A stretch of DNA of 64,000 nucleotides from JACRCT01 sp049841135. GTDB taxonomy: Bacteria > Myxococcota > Myxococcia > Myxococcales > UBA5297. Of the stretch, positions 9,676 through 21,742 are shown in pieces (within the stretch, counting starts at the first letter, position 1; each line of letters opens with the position of its first letter). The stretch is taken from assembly GCA_049841135.1 (NCBI GenBank), contig JASGHK010000008.1:1116001-1180000 (forward strand), written 5' to 3'. The notes under the pieces are model-generated. The model ran no database searches, had not been told where the DNA came from, and saw only the letters and a program-made list of their open reading frames with translations. The position numbers were made by a program, and so were the translations under genes.

Positions 9676-9772
9676 CCAGAGTGCCCGGGCCTCGGGAGGG
9701 CTGCGCTTCGGTGCTATGCTCGCGACTCTCTTAGAGGAATCGTAGCGGACCGACCTGCCCGCCCCACCGGAC

Positions 9773-12185
9773 GTGCCCAGCTCCAACGCCAAAGCCGGCC
9801 TGCGCCCCTTCTCCCCCACCCGCTTCGGGCGCTACACGCTCCTCGCGCCCTTGGCGACTGGCGGGATGGCCCAGGTCTTCCTGGCGCGGGTCACCGGCGT
9901 CGAGGGCTTCGAGAAGCTCTTCGTCATCAAGAAGATCCTGGCGCACCTCGCCGCCGACGAGTATTTCGTCGACCGCTTCCTCGACGAGGGCAAGATCCTC
10001 GTCAAGCTCCAGCATGGCTCCATTGCCCAGGTCATCGACATGGGCAAGGAGGGCGACGAGTACTACATCGCGATGGAGTTCGTGGACGGCAAGGACCTGC
10101 GCAAGGTCGCTGCCCGCTGCCGCGACCAGGCCGTGCTGCTGCCGACCGGCCTCGCCCTCTTCATCTTCGTGCGCAGCCTCGATGCGCTGGCCTACGCTCA
10201 CCGCAAGCGGGACGAGCAGGACCGCGAGCTGAACCTGGTGCACCGCGATATCTCGCCCCAGAACATCCTGGTCAGCTACGAAGGCGAGGTGAAGATCATC
10301 GACTTCGGGCTCGCCAAGAGCGCGCTGTCGCTGGCCCGCACCAGCCCCAGCGTCATCCTGGGCAAGTTCTTCTACATGTCGCCCGAGCAGGCGCGGCACC
10401 AGCCTGCCGACCGCCGCAGCGACTTGTACGCCACCGGCATCTGCCTGTGGGAGATGCTGGCCGGACGCAACCCCTTCGACGACACCCCGCCCGGCGAGAT
10501 CCTGCGGGTGGTCGCGAACCCCAGCATCCCGGCGCTCAGGGAGGTCTGCCCGGACGTGCCGGGCGCGCTCAACGACGTGGTCATGAAGGCGCTCGCACCC
10601 GACCCTGCCCAACGCTTCCAGACCGCCGAGGAGATGCGCAACCGCCTGACGGCGGCCATGCTCGAGGTCGACCCTTCGGCAGGCCCGGAAGCCCTGGCCG
10701 CCTTCATGCGGGAGCGGTTCGAGCGCGAGTACGACAACGAGCGCCGGATGATCGCGGTGCTCTCGAAGCTTCCGCCGCCGACCGACCCCGCCGCGCCGAC
10801 CGCCGAACCGCCGGCACCGCCGTCGGAGGACGACCGCGCTGCCAACCGAAAGACCGCGACGTTTGCGCCCCAGCAGCCCAGGCGAAGCGGGACGTCCACG
10901 GACGATCACCCAGAGCGCGACCTCACCAACACCTCGCCTACTGCCGGAGGCCCAAGCCTCGACGGCCCCATCACCTCCCCCATCCCGGCGGTCGCCTCCG
11001 GGGGGCCTGTCTTCGGGGGAGCCGCCGCGGCGGCCCCCCGAAAGCCCAGCTCCACCAAACACAAGGCCTTCACGGGTCCAGTCGCGCCCTCGACGGCGAC
11101 CGCCCCGGTACCGATGGACAAGCGGGCGACCGTCCGCTACGACCCGCTGGAATTCGTTCCCGGAACCGAGGGCTCCCTCCCTCCGCGCCGGGAAGGGTCC
11201 GAGAAGAAGCCTGCGGCGCGCGTCCCCACGAGCGTCTTGCCGGCCGCGGACCCGATCACCGAGCCGCGGGCGCAGCGCCCGATCAGCCGCTCCCGTCCCG
11301 CCCTCAAGCCGGCAGGAGAGACGGGGACGCTCCCCGCACCTTCGGGTGCGCCGGCCACGGCCGCCGCCACAGAGCCCGCTGGTCCAGCCAAGCAGGACCC
11401 GCCCACGCCGCTGCGCGAGCCGCCTGAGGCACTGCCTCCGACCGGCCCGAGCATCGTGATCGCTCCCGAGCTTGCTGCGCCTGCGGAGAAGGACGAGGAA
11501 AAGGTCCTCGTCAGTCCCGAGCTGAGCGCGCCCGAGCCAGCACCCGAGGCCCTGCAAGACGGACCGCCCACCCCTGCCACGCCGTTGGGCACGCCGGTGT
11601 TCTCGCAGCACACCACCTCGCGCGGCATCGACCTGAGCCACAACCCGATGACCATCGTGCTCGTGGTGGTCGGCGTGCTGTGCATCGCCGCCGCTGCCGT
11701 CATCGGCATCGTGGTCTTCCGGCCCGCGTGGCTGGGTTTGGGCGGGACGGAGGCGCCCGCTGCCCGGCCGGTGGAGTCCGAGAACGAGGCAGCACCGGCG
11801 GCGGAGCCCGAGGCTCCACCGGCGCGAACCGCGGCTCCGCCCGCCCCTTCCCCCGCGCCTGGGCTCGAGCGGCCCGCTGCAGCAGGCCCGGCACAGGTCA
11901 AGGACGAGTCGGTGATTGCAGAGCTTCCTGCACCTCCGTATGCCAAGAACGCGAAGCTCAAGAAGGCCGAGCTCGAGCGCTGGTTCGACGAGCTCGACCG
12001 GCGGTTCGAGGAGCTGTCCAGCAAGTACCCCGCCCAGCGGATGCTGCGCCTCGCATCGGCGCACGAGCTGGTCAAGAAGAAGCGTGCGCTCGTGCCCACC
12101 GCACCTCGCTGGCCGGAGCCTCGAGGCCTTCCTCACCTGGTTTGAACATTCGATGACCGAGACCGAGCGGCAGCTCGAGAAGTAG
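9773..12185 (+). CDS. Transmembrane Ser/Thr protein kinase (one frame break)
   Basis: Predicted 803 aa after repair. The kinase domain spans about residues 18-290: Gly-rich loop LATGGMAQVFLAR, catalytic Lys in VIKKIL, catalytic loop HRDISPQN, DFGLAKS, and MSPEQ in the activation segment. HRDISPQN rather than HRDLKPEN is frequent in myxobacterial PknB-like kinases (recollection). A long Pro/Ala-rich linker leads to one transmembrane helix near 625-645, then a short extracytoplasmic helical tail. An extra C near 12119 (GAG-C-CTC) hides the true end, which reads LEAFLTWFEHSMTETERQLEK-like sequence to TAG 12183-12185. Start GTG with weak RBS. An extended -10 (TGCTATGCT at 9712-9720) lies upstream. 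Confidence 0.85.
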
Positions 12186-12189
12186 CCCC

Positions 12190-12987
12190 GTGCCTTCCCT
12201 CCTGCAGATGCGCGGCGTCTCCTGCCGCTACGGCGACCGCGAGGCTCTGCGCGCGGCTGACTTCTCGGCCGACGCCGGGACCCTGACCGCCATCCTCGGA
12301 CCCAATGGCGCAGGCAAGAGCACCTTGCTCAAGGCCGCAGCCGGCCTGCTTCCCTGCAGCGGCGAGCTCCTGCTCGACGGGGCACCGCTCATTTCTCTCT
12401 CCCGCCGCGAAGTGGCTCGCCAGATCGCCCTGGTGGCACAGGACCCACCTGCCGACGTTCCGTTCACCGTGCTCGAGCTGGTGCTCATGGGCCGAGCGCC
12501 TCGGCTAGGGCGGCTCGCACTGGAGGGAGCGCACGACCGCGACGTGGCGCAGCGAGCCCTCGCGGACGCGGGCGTCGCGCACCTCGCCTGTCGGCCCATC
12601 GATCAGCTCTCGGGAGGTGAGAGGCGCCGCGTCTTTCTGGCGCGCGCCCTGGCGCAGGAGCCCCGACTGCTTTTGCTCGACGAGCCGACGGCCTTCCTCG
12701 ATCTTGGCCACCAGGCACAGGTGCTCGAGCACGCTCGTGCCCTGGCGAGCGGCGGTCTGTGCGTCGTCGCCGTGCTGCACGACCCGAATCTCGCGGTCGC
12801 GTGGGCCGATGCCGCGGTGCTGATGAAGGACGGGGCCGTCGTCTGCTGCGGCCCGGCGCGCGAGGTGCTGAAGGCGAGCACCCTCGAGAGCCTCTACGGA
12901 GCGAAGCTGCTCGAAGCCTCGGGGCCGGGTGGCGAAGGGCCGTTCTTTGCGCCCGTCACGGCACGAAGAAGTGGACCGGTACCGTGA
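12190..12987 (+). CDS. ABC transporter ATP-binding protein, iron/heme/B12 importer type
   Basis: 265 aa. Walker A GPNGAGKST, Q-loop VAQDPP, signature LSGGERRRV, Walker B LLLLDEPT and H-loop VLHDPN are all present and correctly ordered, so the ATPase should be active. Length and sequence style (FepC/HmuV/BtuD) suggest import of iron-siderophore, heme or cobalamin. Start GTG four bases after the kinase stop suggests translational coupling. The permease and binding protein are not adjacent. The 3' end overlaps the convergent tonB-like gene by 32 bases. TonB energises uptake of the same substrate classes, so a functional link is plausible. Confidence 0.8.
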   Translation: MPSLLQMRGVSCRYGDREALRAADFSADAGTLTAILGPNGAGKSTLLKAAAGLLPCSGELLLDGAPLISLSRREVARQIALVAQDPPADVPFTVLELVLMGRAPRLGRLALEGAHDRDVAQRALADAGVAHLACRPIDQLSGGERRRVFLARALAQEPRLLLLDEPTAFLDLGHQAQVLEHARALASGGLCVVAVLHDPNLAVAWADAAVLMKDGAVVCCGPAREVLKASTLESLYGAKLLEASGPGGEGPFFAPVTARRSGPVP

Positions 12988-13711
12988 AGCAGGAGGCGGT
13001 GCGCGGGAACGGCGCCGCCTTGGCGATCACGCAGCGCACGGCCGCGTCGTCCAGCAGGCTCTGGCCAGACGACTCCACGATCTCCTCGTTGCGCGGGCGG
13101 CCATCGTCTCCTACGCAGAACCGAACCCTCGTCGTACCCTCCGCCCGAAACCGTTGTGCTGCACGCGGGTAGCAGCGCGCAGCACTCTTCGCCAGCCGGC
13201 TTCGCAGCTCCTGGTCCACGTCAGGGGCACCGCCGCCGCCCCCTGTGCCGCTCCCGACGCCTGAGCCACCCGCTGCTCCAGCCGATTCGGGGCCAGCCCC
13301 GCCAACGCCCGTTCCAGGCCCCTCCGCTGCGACACCTGTGCCCACCGGGGCCTCGGCAGCACTGTCGGTGGGGATACCGCCGGCCGCCACATGACTCGAA
13401 GGTTCGGGCTCGGCCACAGGCGGAGAGGCTCCAGGCGCAGGCTGCACGTTCGAAGCTTTCGGGCGCGCCAGGCTTGCTCCCGGCGAGGGGCGGACCACCC
13501 GCTCCACCGAGCCGGCCTCTCGAACCGTCGAGGCTGGTGCTGGTGCTGCGGACCTCTTCGGCTCGGTGAAGACCACTCCGACTTCCACAGCGCCAGGTGA
13601 AAGCAGGGCTCGCCGGATGGGCTCCCGCGCCCAGACGACCAGTGCCGCGGCGACGGCCGCGTGCAAGGCGAGAGAACCACCGACCGCAAGCCACCGCGCC
13701 CTCGACGCCAT
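12956..13711 (-). CDS. TonB-like energy transducer
   Basis: 251 aa. An N-terminal transmembrane helix (VGGSLALHAAVAAALVVW) is followed by a Pro/Gly/Ala-rich spacer of about 110 residues, then a C-terminal domain. The end resembles the myxobacterial TonB/AgmX-type domain: CYPRAAQRFRAEGTTRVRF, then DGRP, then CVIAKAAPFP. His in the first helix fits ExbB/D coupling. The start ATG lies two bases after the stop of the HIT gene, so the two are one transcript. ExbB/ExbD are not in view. The spacer is low-complexity Gly (GSGTGGGGGAP). Confidence 0.7.
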   Translation of the reverse strand: MASRARWLAVGGSLALHAAVAAALVVWAREPIRRALLSPGAVEVGVVFTEPKRSAAPAPASTVREAGSVERVVRPSPGASLARPKASNVQPAPGASPPVAEPEPSSHVAAGGIPTDSAAEAPVGTGVAAEGPGTGVGGAGPESAGAAGGSGVGSGTGGGGGAPDVDQELRSRLAKSAARCYPRAAQRFRAEGTTRVRFCVGDDGRPRNEEIVESSGQSLLDDAAVRCVIAKAAPFPRTASCFTVPVHFFVP

Positions 13712-13713
13712 CC

Positions 13714-14058
13714 CTAACCCGGGGGCCAGCGCATGCTTCGCCCGCCCAGGACGTGGAGGTGAATATGGAAGACGGTCTGTCCTGCGTCCTGGTTGGTGTT
13801 GATGACCGTTCGCCAGCCGGTGCCGTCGACTCCGCGTTCCTTGGCGATCTGCTTTCCCACGCTGAAGAGATGGCCGACCAGCGCTTCGTCTCCGGCTTCG
13901 AGCTCGTTGAGCGAAGTGATGTGCTTGCGCGGGATGACCAGGACGTGCGTTGGCGCCTGCGGGTTGACGTCCTCGAAGGCGACTGCCCGATCGTCCTCGT
14001 AGACCTTCTTGGCGGGGATCTTGCCGTCTCGAATCAGGCAGAAGATGCAGGCGTCCAT
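13714..14058 (-). CDS. HIT family nucleotide-binding hydrolase (HinT-like)
   Basis: 114 aa, the usual size of a bacterial HinT. N-terminal CIFC(x)IRDGKIPAK, then VLVIPRKHITSLNEL and the histidine triad HIHLHVLGGR near the C-terminus. Such proteins hydrolyse purine nucleoside phosphoramidates or adenylated compounds in the cytoplasm. The start ATG at 14058 is preferred because the family begins with the CxxC-like zinc motif (DACIFC). It overlaps nothing and leads directly into tonB. Confidence 0.9.
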   Translation of the reverse strand: MDACIFCLIRDGKIPAKKVYEDDRAVAFEDVNPQAPTHVLVIPRKHITSLNELEAGDEALVGHLFSVGKQIAKERGVDGTGWRTVINTNQDAGQTVFHIHLHVLGGRSMRWPPG

Positions 14059-14211
14059 ACGCTCGTGCCTCCGGTACTCGTCGCGCGCGCAGTCTAACGT
14101 GTCGCGGGCTTCGCAGGCGCTGGATTGCCAATCTGTCACGCCCGCGGCGAGCCGGCGTGGCAGGTTGGCAGCGACCATCTGCAACCCTGCGATTTCTCGA
14201 AGGCAGAAGCA

Positions 14212-14227
14212 TGGCGTGCCACTTGCT
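14212..14227 (+). promoter_or_regulatory. Candidate sigma-54 (-24/-12) promoter
   Basis: TGGCGTG-CCAC-TTGCT matches the sigma-54 consensus TGGCACG-N4-TTGCW at 10 of 12 scored positions. The invariant GG and GC are separated by exactly ten bases. It lies 68 bases before the ATG of the small exported protein gene at 14296, in the correct orientation. An enhancer-binding activator would be needed. Found by eye only. Confidence 0.45.
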
Positions 14228-14295
14228 TGTGTATCGGACACGCAATGGTTGGCCAGGCCGGCCGTAGCAGATGCACCCGTAAGTGGGGCGCGCCC

Positions 14296-14758
14296 ATGAA
14301 GAACGTCTGGAGCATCGCCATCTCGGCAGCAAGCTGCCTCGTCCTGTGCGTGGCATGCGCGGGCATCTGGACGCGTCCGACCGAGGCCGAACGCCTCTTC
14401 TTCGCCCTGCAGATCGAAGACGGCGAGCGTGTGGTCGCCCGCCCTCAATTGGTGGGCGAGGTCGGAAAGCTCCTGACGCTCAAGCTGGTGGACCCCGAGC
14501 GGCCAGACCGCCCCCGCCTGGCGCTCGAGCTCGGTTCCCGAGCACGACGGCGAGGGCTACCGCGTGCAGCTCAAGCTCGCGTTGCCAGACCGGGATGGGG
14601 TCGAAGGCTCGGTCGCGCTGGGCCACGGTGAGGAGCGCCAGGCGCGGCTGGCCGACCCGCTGCGCAAGTTGTCGGTGAGGGTGATGCTCATGCGCGTCGC
14701 TTCGCCCGAATTCGAGTCGTGGCTCAAGTTGGCGCGGGCGCTACCGGCCACCAGCTAA
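14296..14758 (+). CDS. Small exported protein of unknown function (one frame break)
   Basis: Predicted 153 aa after repair. The N-terminus is a signal sequence (ISAASCLVLCVACAG) with Cys residues in a possible but non-canonical lipobox (CVAC). The mature part has no motif I recognise. It ends with a helix PEFESWLKLARALPATS. One extra C at 14530 (GAG-C-TCGG) splits it; after removal the sequence reads LALES-VPEHDGEGYRVQL. The ATG is preceded by a poor RBS. A candidate sigma-54 promoter lies upstream. A TPR gene follows after 54 bases. Confidence 0.6.
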
Positions 14759-14812
14759 AGCTCGAGAATCTGCTTGTCCAAGGTCCGCGCCGGGCGTTAG
14801 ACACCGACGCCA

Positions 14813-15136
14813 GTGGAGGCGGCCTTGGACGAGCGCGAGAAGAAGTACCTGGAGATGATCGAAGCGTTTCCCGAGAGCCCTCTGGGCTACTTCACCCTCG
14901 GCCGGTACTACGTCGAGCAGGGGCGGTTTCGGGAGGCCATCGCACCACTCGAGCGATGCATCGCCGAGGAGCAGGACTGGGCCGCGGCCCTGGTCGCGCT
15001 CGCCGATGCGCACGCTGGCGCCGGCGACAAGGCCAAGGCCATCGAGCTTCTCGAGCGGGCGAGCAGTACACCCCAGGCCGGTCACGGCGGGATCGCCGAC
15101 GACATCGCCGACCGTCTCGACGACCTCCGCGACTGA
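14813..15136 (+). CDS. Small TPR protein
   Basis: 107 aa made of two to three tetratricopeptide repeats (GYFTLGRYYVEQGRFREAI; AALVALADAHAGAGDKAKAI), with no signal peptide, so cytoplasmic. TPRs bind partner proteins. The GTG at 14813 is chosen as the longest start; a TTG four codons later (14825) is possible. Two-residue acidic ends and short size suggest an adaptor. Neighbours give no clear partner. Confidence 0.65.
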   Translation: MEAALDEREKKYLEMIEAFPESPLGYFTLGRYYVEQGRFREAIAPLERCIAEEQDWAAALVALADAHAGAGDKAKAIELLERASSTPQAGHGGIADDIADRLDDLRD

Positions 15137-15295
15137 CTCTTCACGCCCGACGGGAATCTTGCGGGTCCCCTTCGAGGCGCTTCCCTGGCCTGCCGAGCGA
15201 TCCCCAAAGTCAAGGGCCGGTGGCACGCGGGCCGCGTTGACCCCTGCGGGTGCGCTGTTAGCATTCGGGCGCGTGGGGCTTGGGAGCGCGAGGGA

Positions 15296-15670
15296 ATGGC
15301 CAGAGCGAAGAGCAAGAGCCTCCAGGTGGTCGACCTCTCCCAGGAGCGCGAGCGTCGCAAGCTTCGCGCCTATCGGGCACGAGCGCGGTCGCTCCTGGAG
15401 GCCAACAAGCGCGCGCTCACCAAGCTCTTCACCACCGGGACGCTGTACACCCGCCATGGAGCGCGAGCCGGGCGCGAGCTCCTGGGGACCTACCAGCACC
15501 TCCTGCGAGTCGACGACGTCCTCGCGCGGCTCGCCGACCTCGAGAGCACCCAGGGCACGATGAAGAGCCGCGAGGCACGCCGCCTCCTCGCAGAGCTCGA
15601 GTCCCTGGTGAAGCGCTCGAAGCTGCTCTCGGCGCACGCCGACGACCTGCTGGCCTGGTTCGGTCCGTGA
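15296..15670 (+). CDS. Conserved-looking helical protein of unknown function
   Basis: 124 aa, highly basic and almost entirely alpha-helical by composition (Arg/Leu/Ala-rich, no Cys). No signal peptide or membrane segment is seen. I do not recognise a family. ATG has GAGGGA directly upstream. It is convergent with ftsZ, separated by a strong hairpin. The Arg/Lys-rich first 40 residues could bind nucleic acid, but that is speculation. Confidence 0.55.
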   Translation: MARAKSKSLQVVDLSQERERRKLRAYRARARSLLEANKRALTKLFTTGTLYTRHGARAGRELLGTYQHLLRVDDVLARLADLESTQGTMKSREARRLLAELESLVKRSKLLSAHADDLLAWFGP

Positions 15671-15698
15671 GCGCCAGCCGGGACGCACTCTCGAGACA

Positions 15699-15734
15699 GG
15701 CGCGGCGCCCCAGCCATGGCCGGGGCGCCGCGCC
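15699..15734. terminator. Hairpin between convergent genes, probable bidirectional terminator
   Basis: GGCGCGGCGCCCC is followed by its complement GGGGCGCCGCGCC around a short centre, a stem of about 16 bp with one mismatch. It lies between the end of the helical-protein gene and the end of ftsZ. There is no clear U-run on either side, so it may act as a barrier or need Rho. Confidence 0.5.
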
Positions 15735-15756
15735 GTAGGTCGACCTCTCCCAGTTC

Positions 15757-16995
<1,239 letters not shown>

Positions 16996-17106
16996 CTTCG
17001 ACTCCTTCGATGTGCAGGGCCTTCGACCTTTCGGGATGCCCCGCTCCCCTCCCGGGGATGGAAATGGTTCACGTTCAGGTTCGGTTCCAAGGTCTCGAGC
17101 ACGAGC

Positions 17107-18336
17107 TCAGATGATCTCCTGCAGCCAGCCCTTCATCCGGTCCATCACCTTCCGGTAGATGTTGTCCTCGCGGATCTTGAAGTGCTTCGCTTCCTGGTGC
17201 TTGGCGCCGTAGAGCACCAGGCCGACGCCCGTGGCGTACATGGGGCTCTTCACCACGTCGACCAGGCCACCGATGCCCTTGGGGCTGCCGCGGCGAACGG
17301 GCAGGCCCATGACCTCTTCGGCCAGCTCGCTCATGCCGGCCAGCAGCGAGCTGCCGCCGGTGATGACCACGCCCGAGGCCAGGAGCTCCTCGTAGCCGCA
17401 CTTCTGGATCTCGCGGTGCACGAGCTGGAAGATCTCCTCGACGCGCGGCTCGAGGATCTCGCAGAGGATGGAGCGGTTGAGCACGCGCGGCTGGCGCCCG
17501 CCGACGCTGGGCACCTCGATCTGCTCGTCCTTGTCCACCATCGCGGTGAGCGCGCAGCCGTACTTCTGCTTGATGCGCTCGGCCTCGTGGGCCGGCGTCC
17601 GCAGGCCGATGGCGATGTCGCTCGTCAGGTTGTTGCCGCCCAGCGCGATGACCGCGGTGTGCACGATGGCGCCGCCCGAGAAGATGGCGATGTCGGTGGT
17701 GCCGCCGCCGATGTCCACCAGGCACGCGCCCAGCTCGCGCTCCTCCTCGGAGAGGCAGGACTCGCTGGAGGCCAGGGGCTGCAGGACGATGTCGGCCACG
17801 TTCAGGCCGGTGCGGTTGGCGCACTTGACGATGTTCTGGGCGCTGGAGACCGCGCCGGTGACGATGTGCACCTTGGCCTCGAGGCGCACGCCCGCCATCC
17901 CCAGCGGCTCCTTGATGCCGCCCTGGTCGTCGATGACGAACTCCTGCGGCAGGACGTGGATGACCTCGCGGTCGAGCGGGATGGCGATGGCCTTGGCGGC
18001 GTCGATGACGCGCTGGATGTCGTGCTCGCGGACCTCCTTGTCCTTCACCGCCACGATGCCCTGGGAGTTGATGCCCTTGATGTGGCCGCCGGCGATGCCG
18101 GTGTAGACGGTGCTGATCTCGCAGCCGGCCATCAGCTCGGCTTCCTCGATGGCGCGGCGGATGGACCCGACCGTCGCCTCGATGTTGACCACCACGCCCT
18201 TGCGCAGCCCCTTGGACGGGTGGGTGCCGATGCCGATGATGTCGATGCCTTCGTCGGTCTGCTCGCCGACGATGCAGCAGATCTTGGTCGTGCCGATGTC
18301 GAGCCCGACCACCAGCTCCCCGGACTTCTTGGCCAT
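17107..18336 (-). CDS. ftsA: Cell division protein FtsA
   Basis: 409 aa, actin-like ATPase that tethers FtsZ to the membrane. The phosphate-1 loop VVGLDIGTTKICC, the adenosine-binding VITGGSSLLAGM and the domain 1C region are present. The C-terminal amphipathic helix (VMDRMKGWLQEII) should be the membrane anchor. Length is normal. It lies 149 bases downstream of ftsQ and 111 upstream of ftsZ. Confidence 0.97.
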   Translation of the reverse strand: MAKKSGELVVGLDIGTTKICCIVGEQTDEGIDIIGIGTHPSKGLRKGVVVNIEATVGSIRRAIEEAELMAGCEISTVYTGIAGGHIKGINSQGIVAVKDKEVREHDIQRVIDAAKAIAIPLDREVIHVLPQEFVIDDQGGIKEPLGMAGVRLEAKVHIVTGAVSSAQNIVKCANRTGLNVADIVLQPLASSESCLSEEERELGACLVDIGGGTTDIAIFSGGAIVHTAVIALGGNNLTSDIAIGLRTPAHEAERIKQKYGCALTAMVDKDEQIEVPSVGGRQPRVLNRSILCEILEPRVEEIFQLVHREIQKCGYEELLASGVVITGGSSLLAGMSELAEEVMGLPVRRGSPKGIGGLVDVVKSPMYATGVGLVLYGAKHQEAKHFKIREDNIYRKVMDRMKGWLQEII

Positions 18337-18485
18337 GTGACTTCTCCCCTTCGAGTCGCCGGCCTCTCAGCCGGCAACGCTCTGCTCCTTTCGCCCGCGC
18401 ACCCCGGAGCGCCTCTCGGTGTTCCGGCCGTCGAATCGGGGCGCCGTCGCCCCGCAAGGCTCTCGCCTGGACGGATATGTGCGGA

Positions 18486-19322
18486 CTACGGTCCTTCCCC
18501 TTGCGCCAGCTGGACCGCTACCCAGCCCGGCCGCGTGCGGTTGTCGAGTCGGATGACCTCGGCTTGCGCACCCTTCTTCGAAAGCTCTGCGTACAGCTGC
18601 TCCAGCCTCCCGAACTTCTCCCGGTACTCGCCGAAGCCCAGCTTCACCGCGACCGCGTCCTTGCCCGCCCAGAAGGTGAGCCCGTCCACGCGGTCGACCT
18701 TCACCTCCGACACGGGAGCGGCCTTCTCCAGCCCGGCGTCGCGGTAGGCGGCCAGCGCGTCGAGGGCCTCGCGGAACGACGCGGAGACCTCTTGCTCCTT
18801 GGCCTGGTACTCCTCGCGCGTGGCGCCGCGGAGGATGGGGAAGTCGCTCTCCTCGCCGGGGCCCAGCTTCTTGAACGGCTTGCCGGCGGCGTCGAGGTAG
18901 TACAGGCCGCCGAGGTCGGCGAGGGCGACCGGCTCGTGCTCGATGACGCGGATGACGATGGTGCGCGGGTAGTCGCGCTCGAGCGAGACCCGGCGCACCC
19001 ACGGGTGGGCCGACATCGCCTTCTCGGCGGCCACCAGGTCGGCCTGGAAGACGTTGTCGCCCTCGACGATGCCGGACAGGCGCTGCAGCTCGTCCTTCTG
19101 GGCGTGCTTGACGCCTTCGAAGGCGAACCGCTCGATGGCGAAGGTCGGCGAGGTGTAGAGGTAGGCCTTGCCGTGCGCGGCGCCGAACGCGGTCGCCGCG
19201 CAGATCGCCACCAGCGCGGCGACGATGCCGAGCGCCTTCAGGGTGCGGACAGCGGCGCCCTTGGCGGCCTGCTTCACGGCCGCCTGGTCGACCCGCCTGC
19301 GGTTCTTCCGGCCTCTGAGCAC
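18486..19322 (-). CDS. ftsQ: Cell division protein FtsQ/DivIB
   Basis: 278 aa. A basic cytoplasmic start and one transmembrane helix near residues 30-52 (GIVAALVAICAATAFGAA). Then a POTRA domain (FAIERFAFEGVKHAQKDEL) and the FtsQ beta domain (AHPWVRRVSLERDYPRTIVI). Bitopic periplasmic component of the divisome that recruits FtsB/FtsL. It begins 46 bases after ddl. Confidence 0.92.
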   Translation of the reverse strand: MLRGRKNRRRVDQAAVKQAAKGAAVRTLKALGIVAALVAICAATAFGAAHGKAYLYTSPTFAIERFAFEGVKHAQKDELQRLSGIVEGDNVFQADLVAAEKAMSAHPWVRRVSLERDYPRTIVIRVIEHEPVALADLGGLYYLDAAGKPFKKLGPGEESDFPILRGATREEYQAKEQEVSASFREALDALAAYRDAGLEKAAPVSEVKVDRVDGLTFWAGKDAVAVKLGFGEYREKFGRLEQLYAELSKKGAQAEVIRLDNRTRPGWVAVQLAQGEGP

Positions 19323-19368
19323 TTGAGGTCTCCCTGCCTTGCGCCGGCCGTCGGGCCGGCAGATCGCG

Positions 19369-20307
19369 TTAGCCCTTGAGCGAAGCGCCCATCAGCAGCC
19401 GCTCGCACAGACCGCCGAAGTCGATGCCCTTGCCCCCGGCGATCTTGGGAAGCAGGCTCGCGTTGGTCATGCCGGGCAGCGTGTTGATCTCGAGGATCCA
19501 GAACTTCCCGTCCGGCTCGAGGATGAGGTCCGAGCGCGTCGCGCCGGAGCACCCGAGCGCCTTGTGCGCCGCCACCGCCGTGTCGCAAGCCTTCTGGTAG
19601 AGGTCGGCGGGGATGGGGGCCGGGAAGAGGTACTTGGTCGTCCCCGCCTGGTACTTGGCGTTGTAGTCGTAGAACTCGTTGGCCGGGACGACCTCGATGG
19701 CGCCCAGGCCCTCGTCGTCGAGCACCGCAGCCTGGATCTCGCGGCCCTTGATGTACTTCTCGACCAGGATGGCGCCCTTGAGCTTGCCGGCCTCGGCTGC
19801 CGCGGCCTGGAACGCCGCCTCGTCCTTGACGATCGACACTCCGACCGAGCTGCCTTCGCCGGAGGGCTTGACCACCGCCGGGTAGGCGAACGGCAGCTTG
19901 AAGCTGGCCTTCTCCACGGCGGCGAAGCTGGGGAAGACCACCGAAGGCGGGGTCGGGATGCCGTGGGCAGCGAAGACCTGCTTGGCCGCGACCTTGTCCA
20001 TGCCGACAGCCGAGGCGAGGACGCCGGACCCGGTGTAGGGGATGAACATCGACTCGAGCAGGCCCTGGATGCAGCCGTCCTCGCCCCACCGGCCGTGCAG
20101 CGCGTTGAAGGCGACCTCGATGCCCTCCCTCACCAGCTGGGCTGCTACATCCTTCTGCACGTCGATACGGGCAACCACGTAGCCCTTATTCTCCAGAGCC
20201 TCGGCGCAGGCCTTGCCGCTGCGCAGAGAGACGTCGCGCTCGGTCGACAGGCCGCCCATGAGCACGCCGATCTTCTTCTTCTTCAGCTCTTCCACCGTGA
20301 AGCCCAT
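19369..20307 (-). CDS. ddl: D-alanine--D-alanine ligase
   Basis: 312 aa, normal for Ddl. Joins two D-Ala using ATP for the peptidoglycan precursor. The N-terminal GGLSTERDVSLRSGKA, ATP-grasp PAVVKPSGEGSSVGVSIV, and C-terminal WILEINTLPGMTNASL (Mg-binding Glu/Asn) are intact. The N-terminal 'MGFTVEELKKKKIGVLMGG' supports the chosen start. It sits 33 bases after murC, with no murB between them. Confidence 0.97.
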   Translation of the reverse strand: MGFTVEELKKKKIGVLMGGLSTERDVSLRSGKACAEALENKGYVVARIDVQKDVAAQLVREGIEVAFNALHGRWGEDGCIQGLLESMFIPYTGSGVLASAVGMDKVAAKQVFAAHGIPTPPSVVFPSFAAVEKASFKLPFAYPAVVKPSGEGSSVGVSIVKDEAAFQAAAAEAGKLKGAILVEKYIKGREIQAAVLDDEGLGAIEVVPANEFYDYNAKYQAGTTKYLFPAPIPADLYQKACDTAVAAHKALGCSGATRSDLILEPDGKFWILEINTLPGMTNASLLPKIAGGKGIDFGGLCERLLMGASLKG

Positions 20308-20340
20308 GTGCGTCGTCCTCTCCGGCCGCGACGGCCGTCC

Positions 20341-21742
<1,402 letters not shown>

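Noticed and set aside
9731..12136. 800-codon open frame antisense to the kinase gene
   Set aside because: Typical shadow in high-GC DNA; low-complexity Arg/Gly-rich translation with no motif, while the kinase on the other strand has all catalytic motifs.
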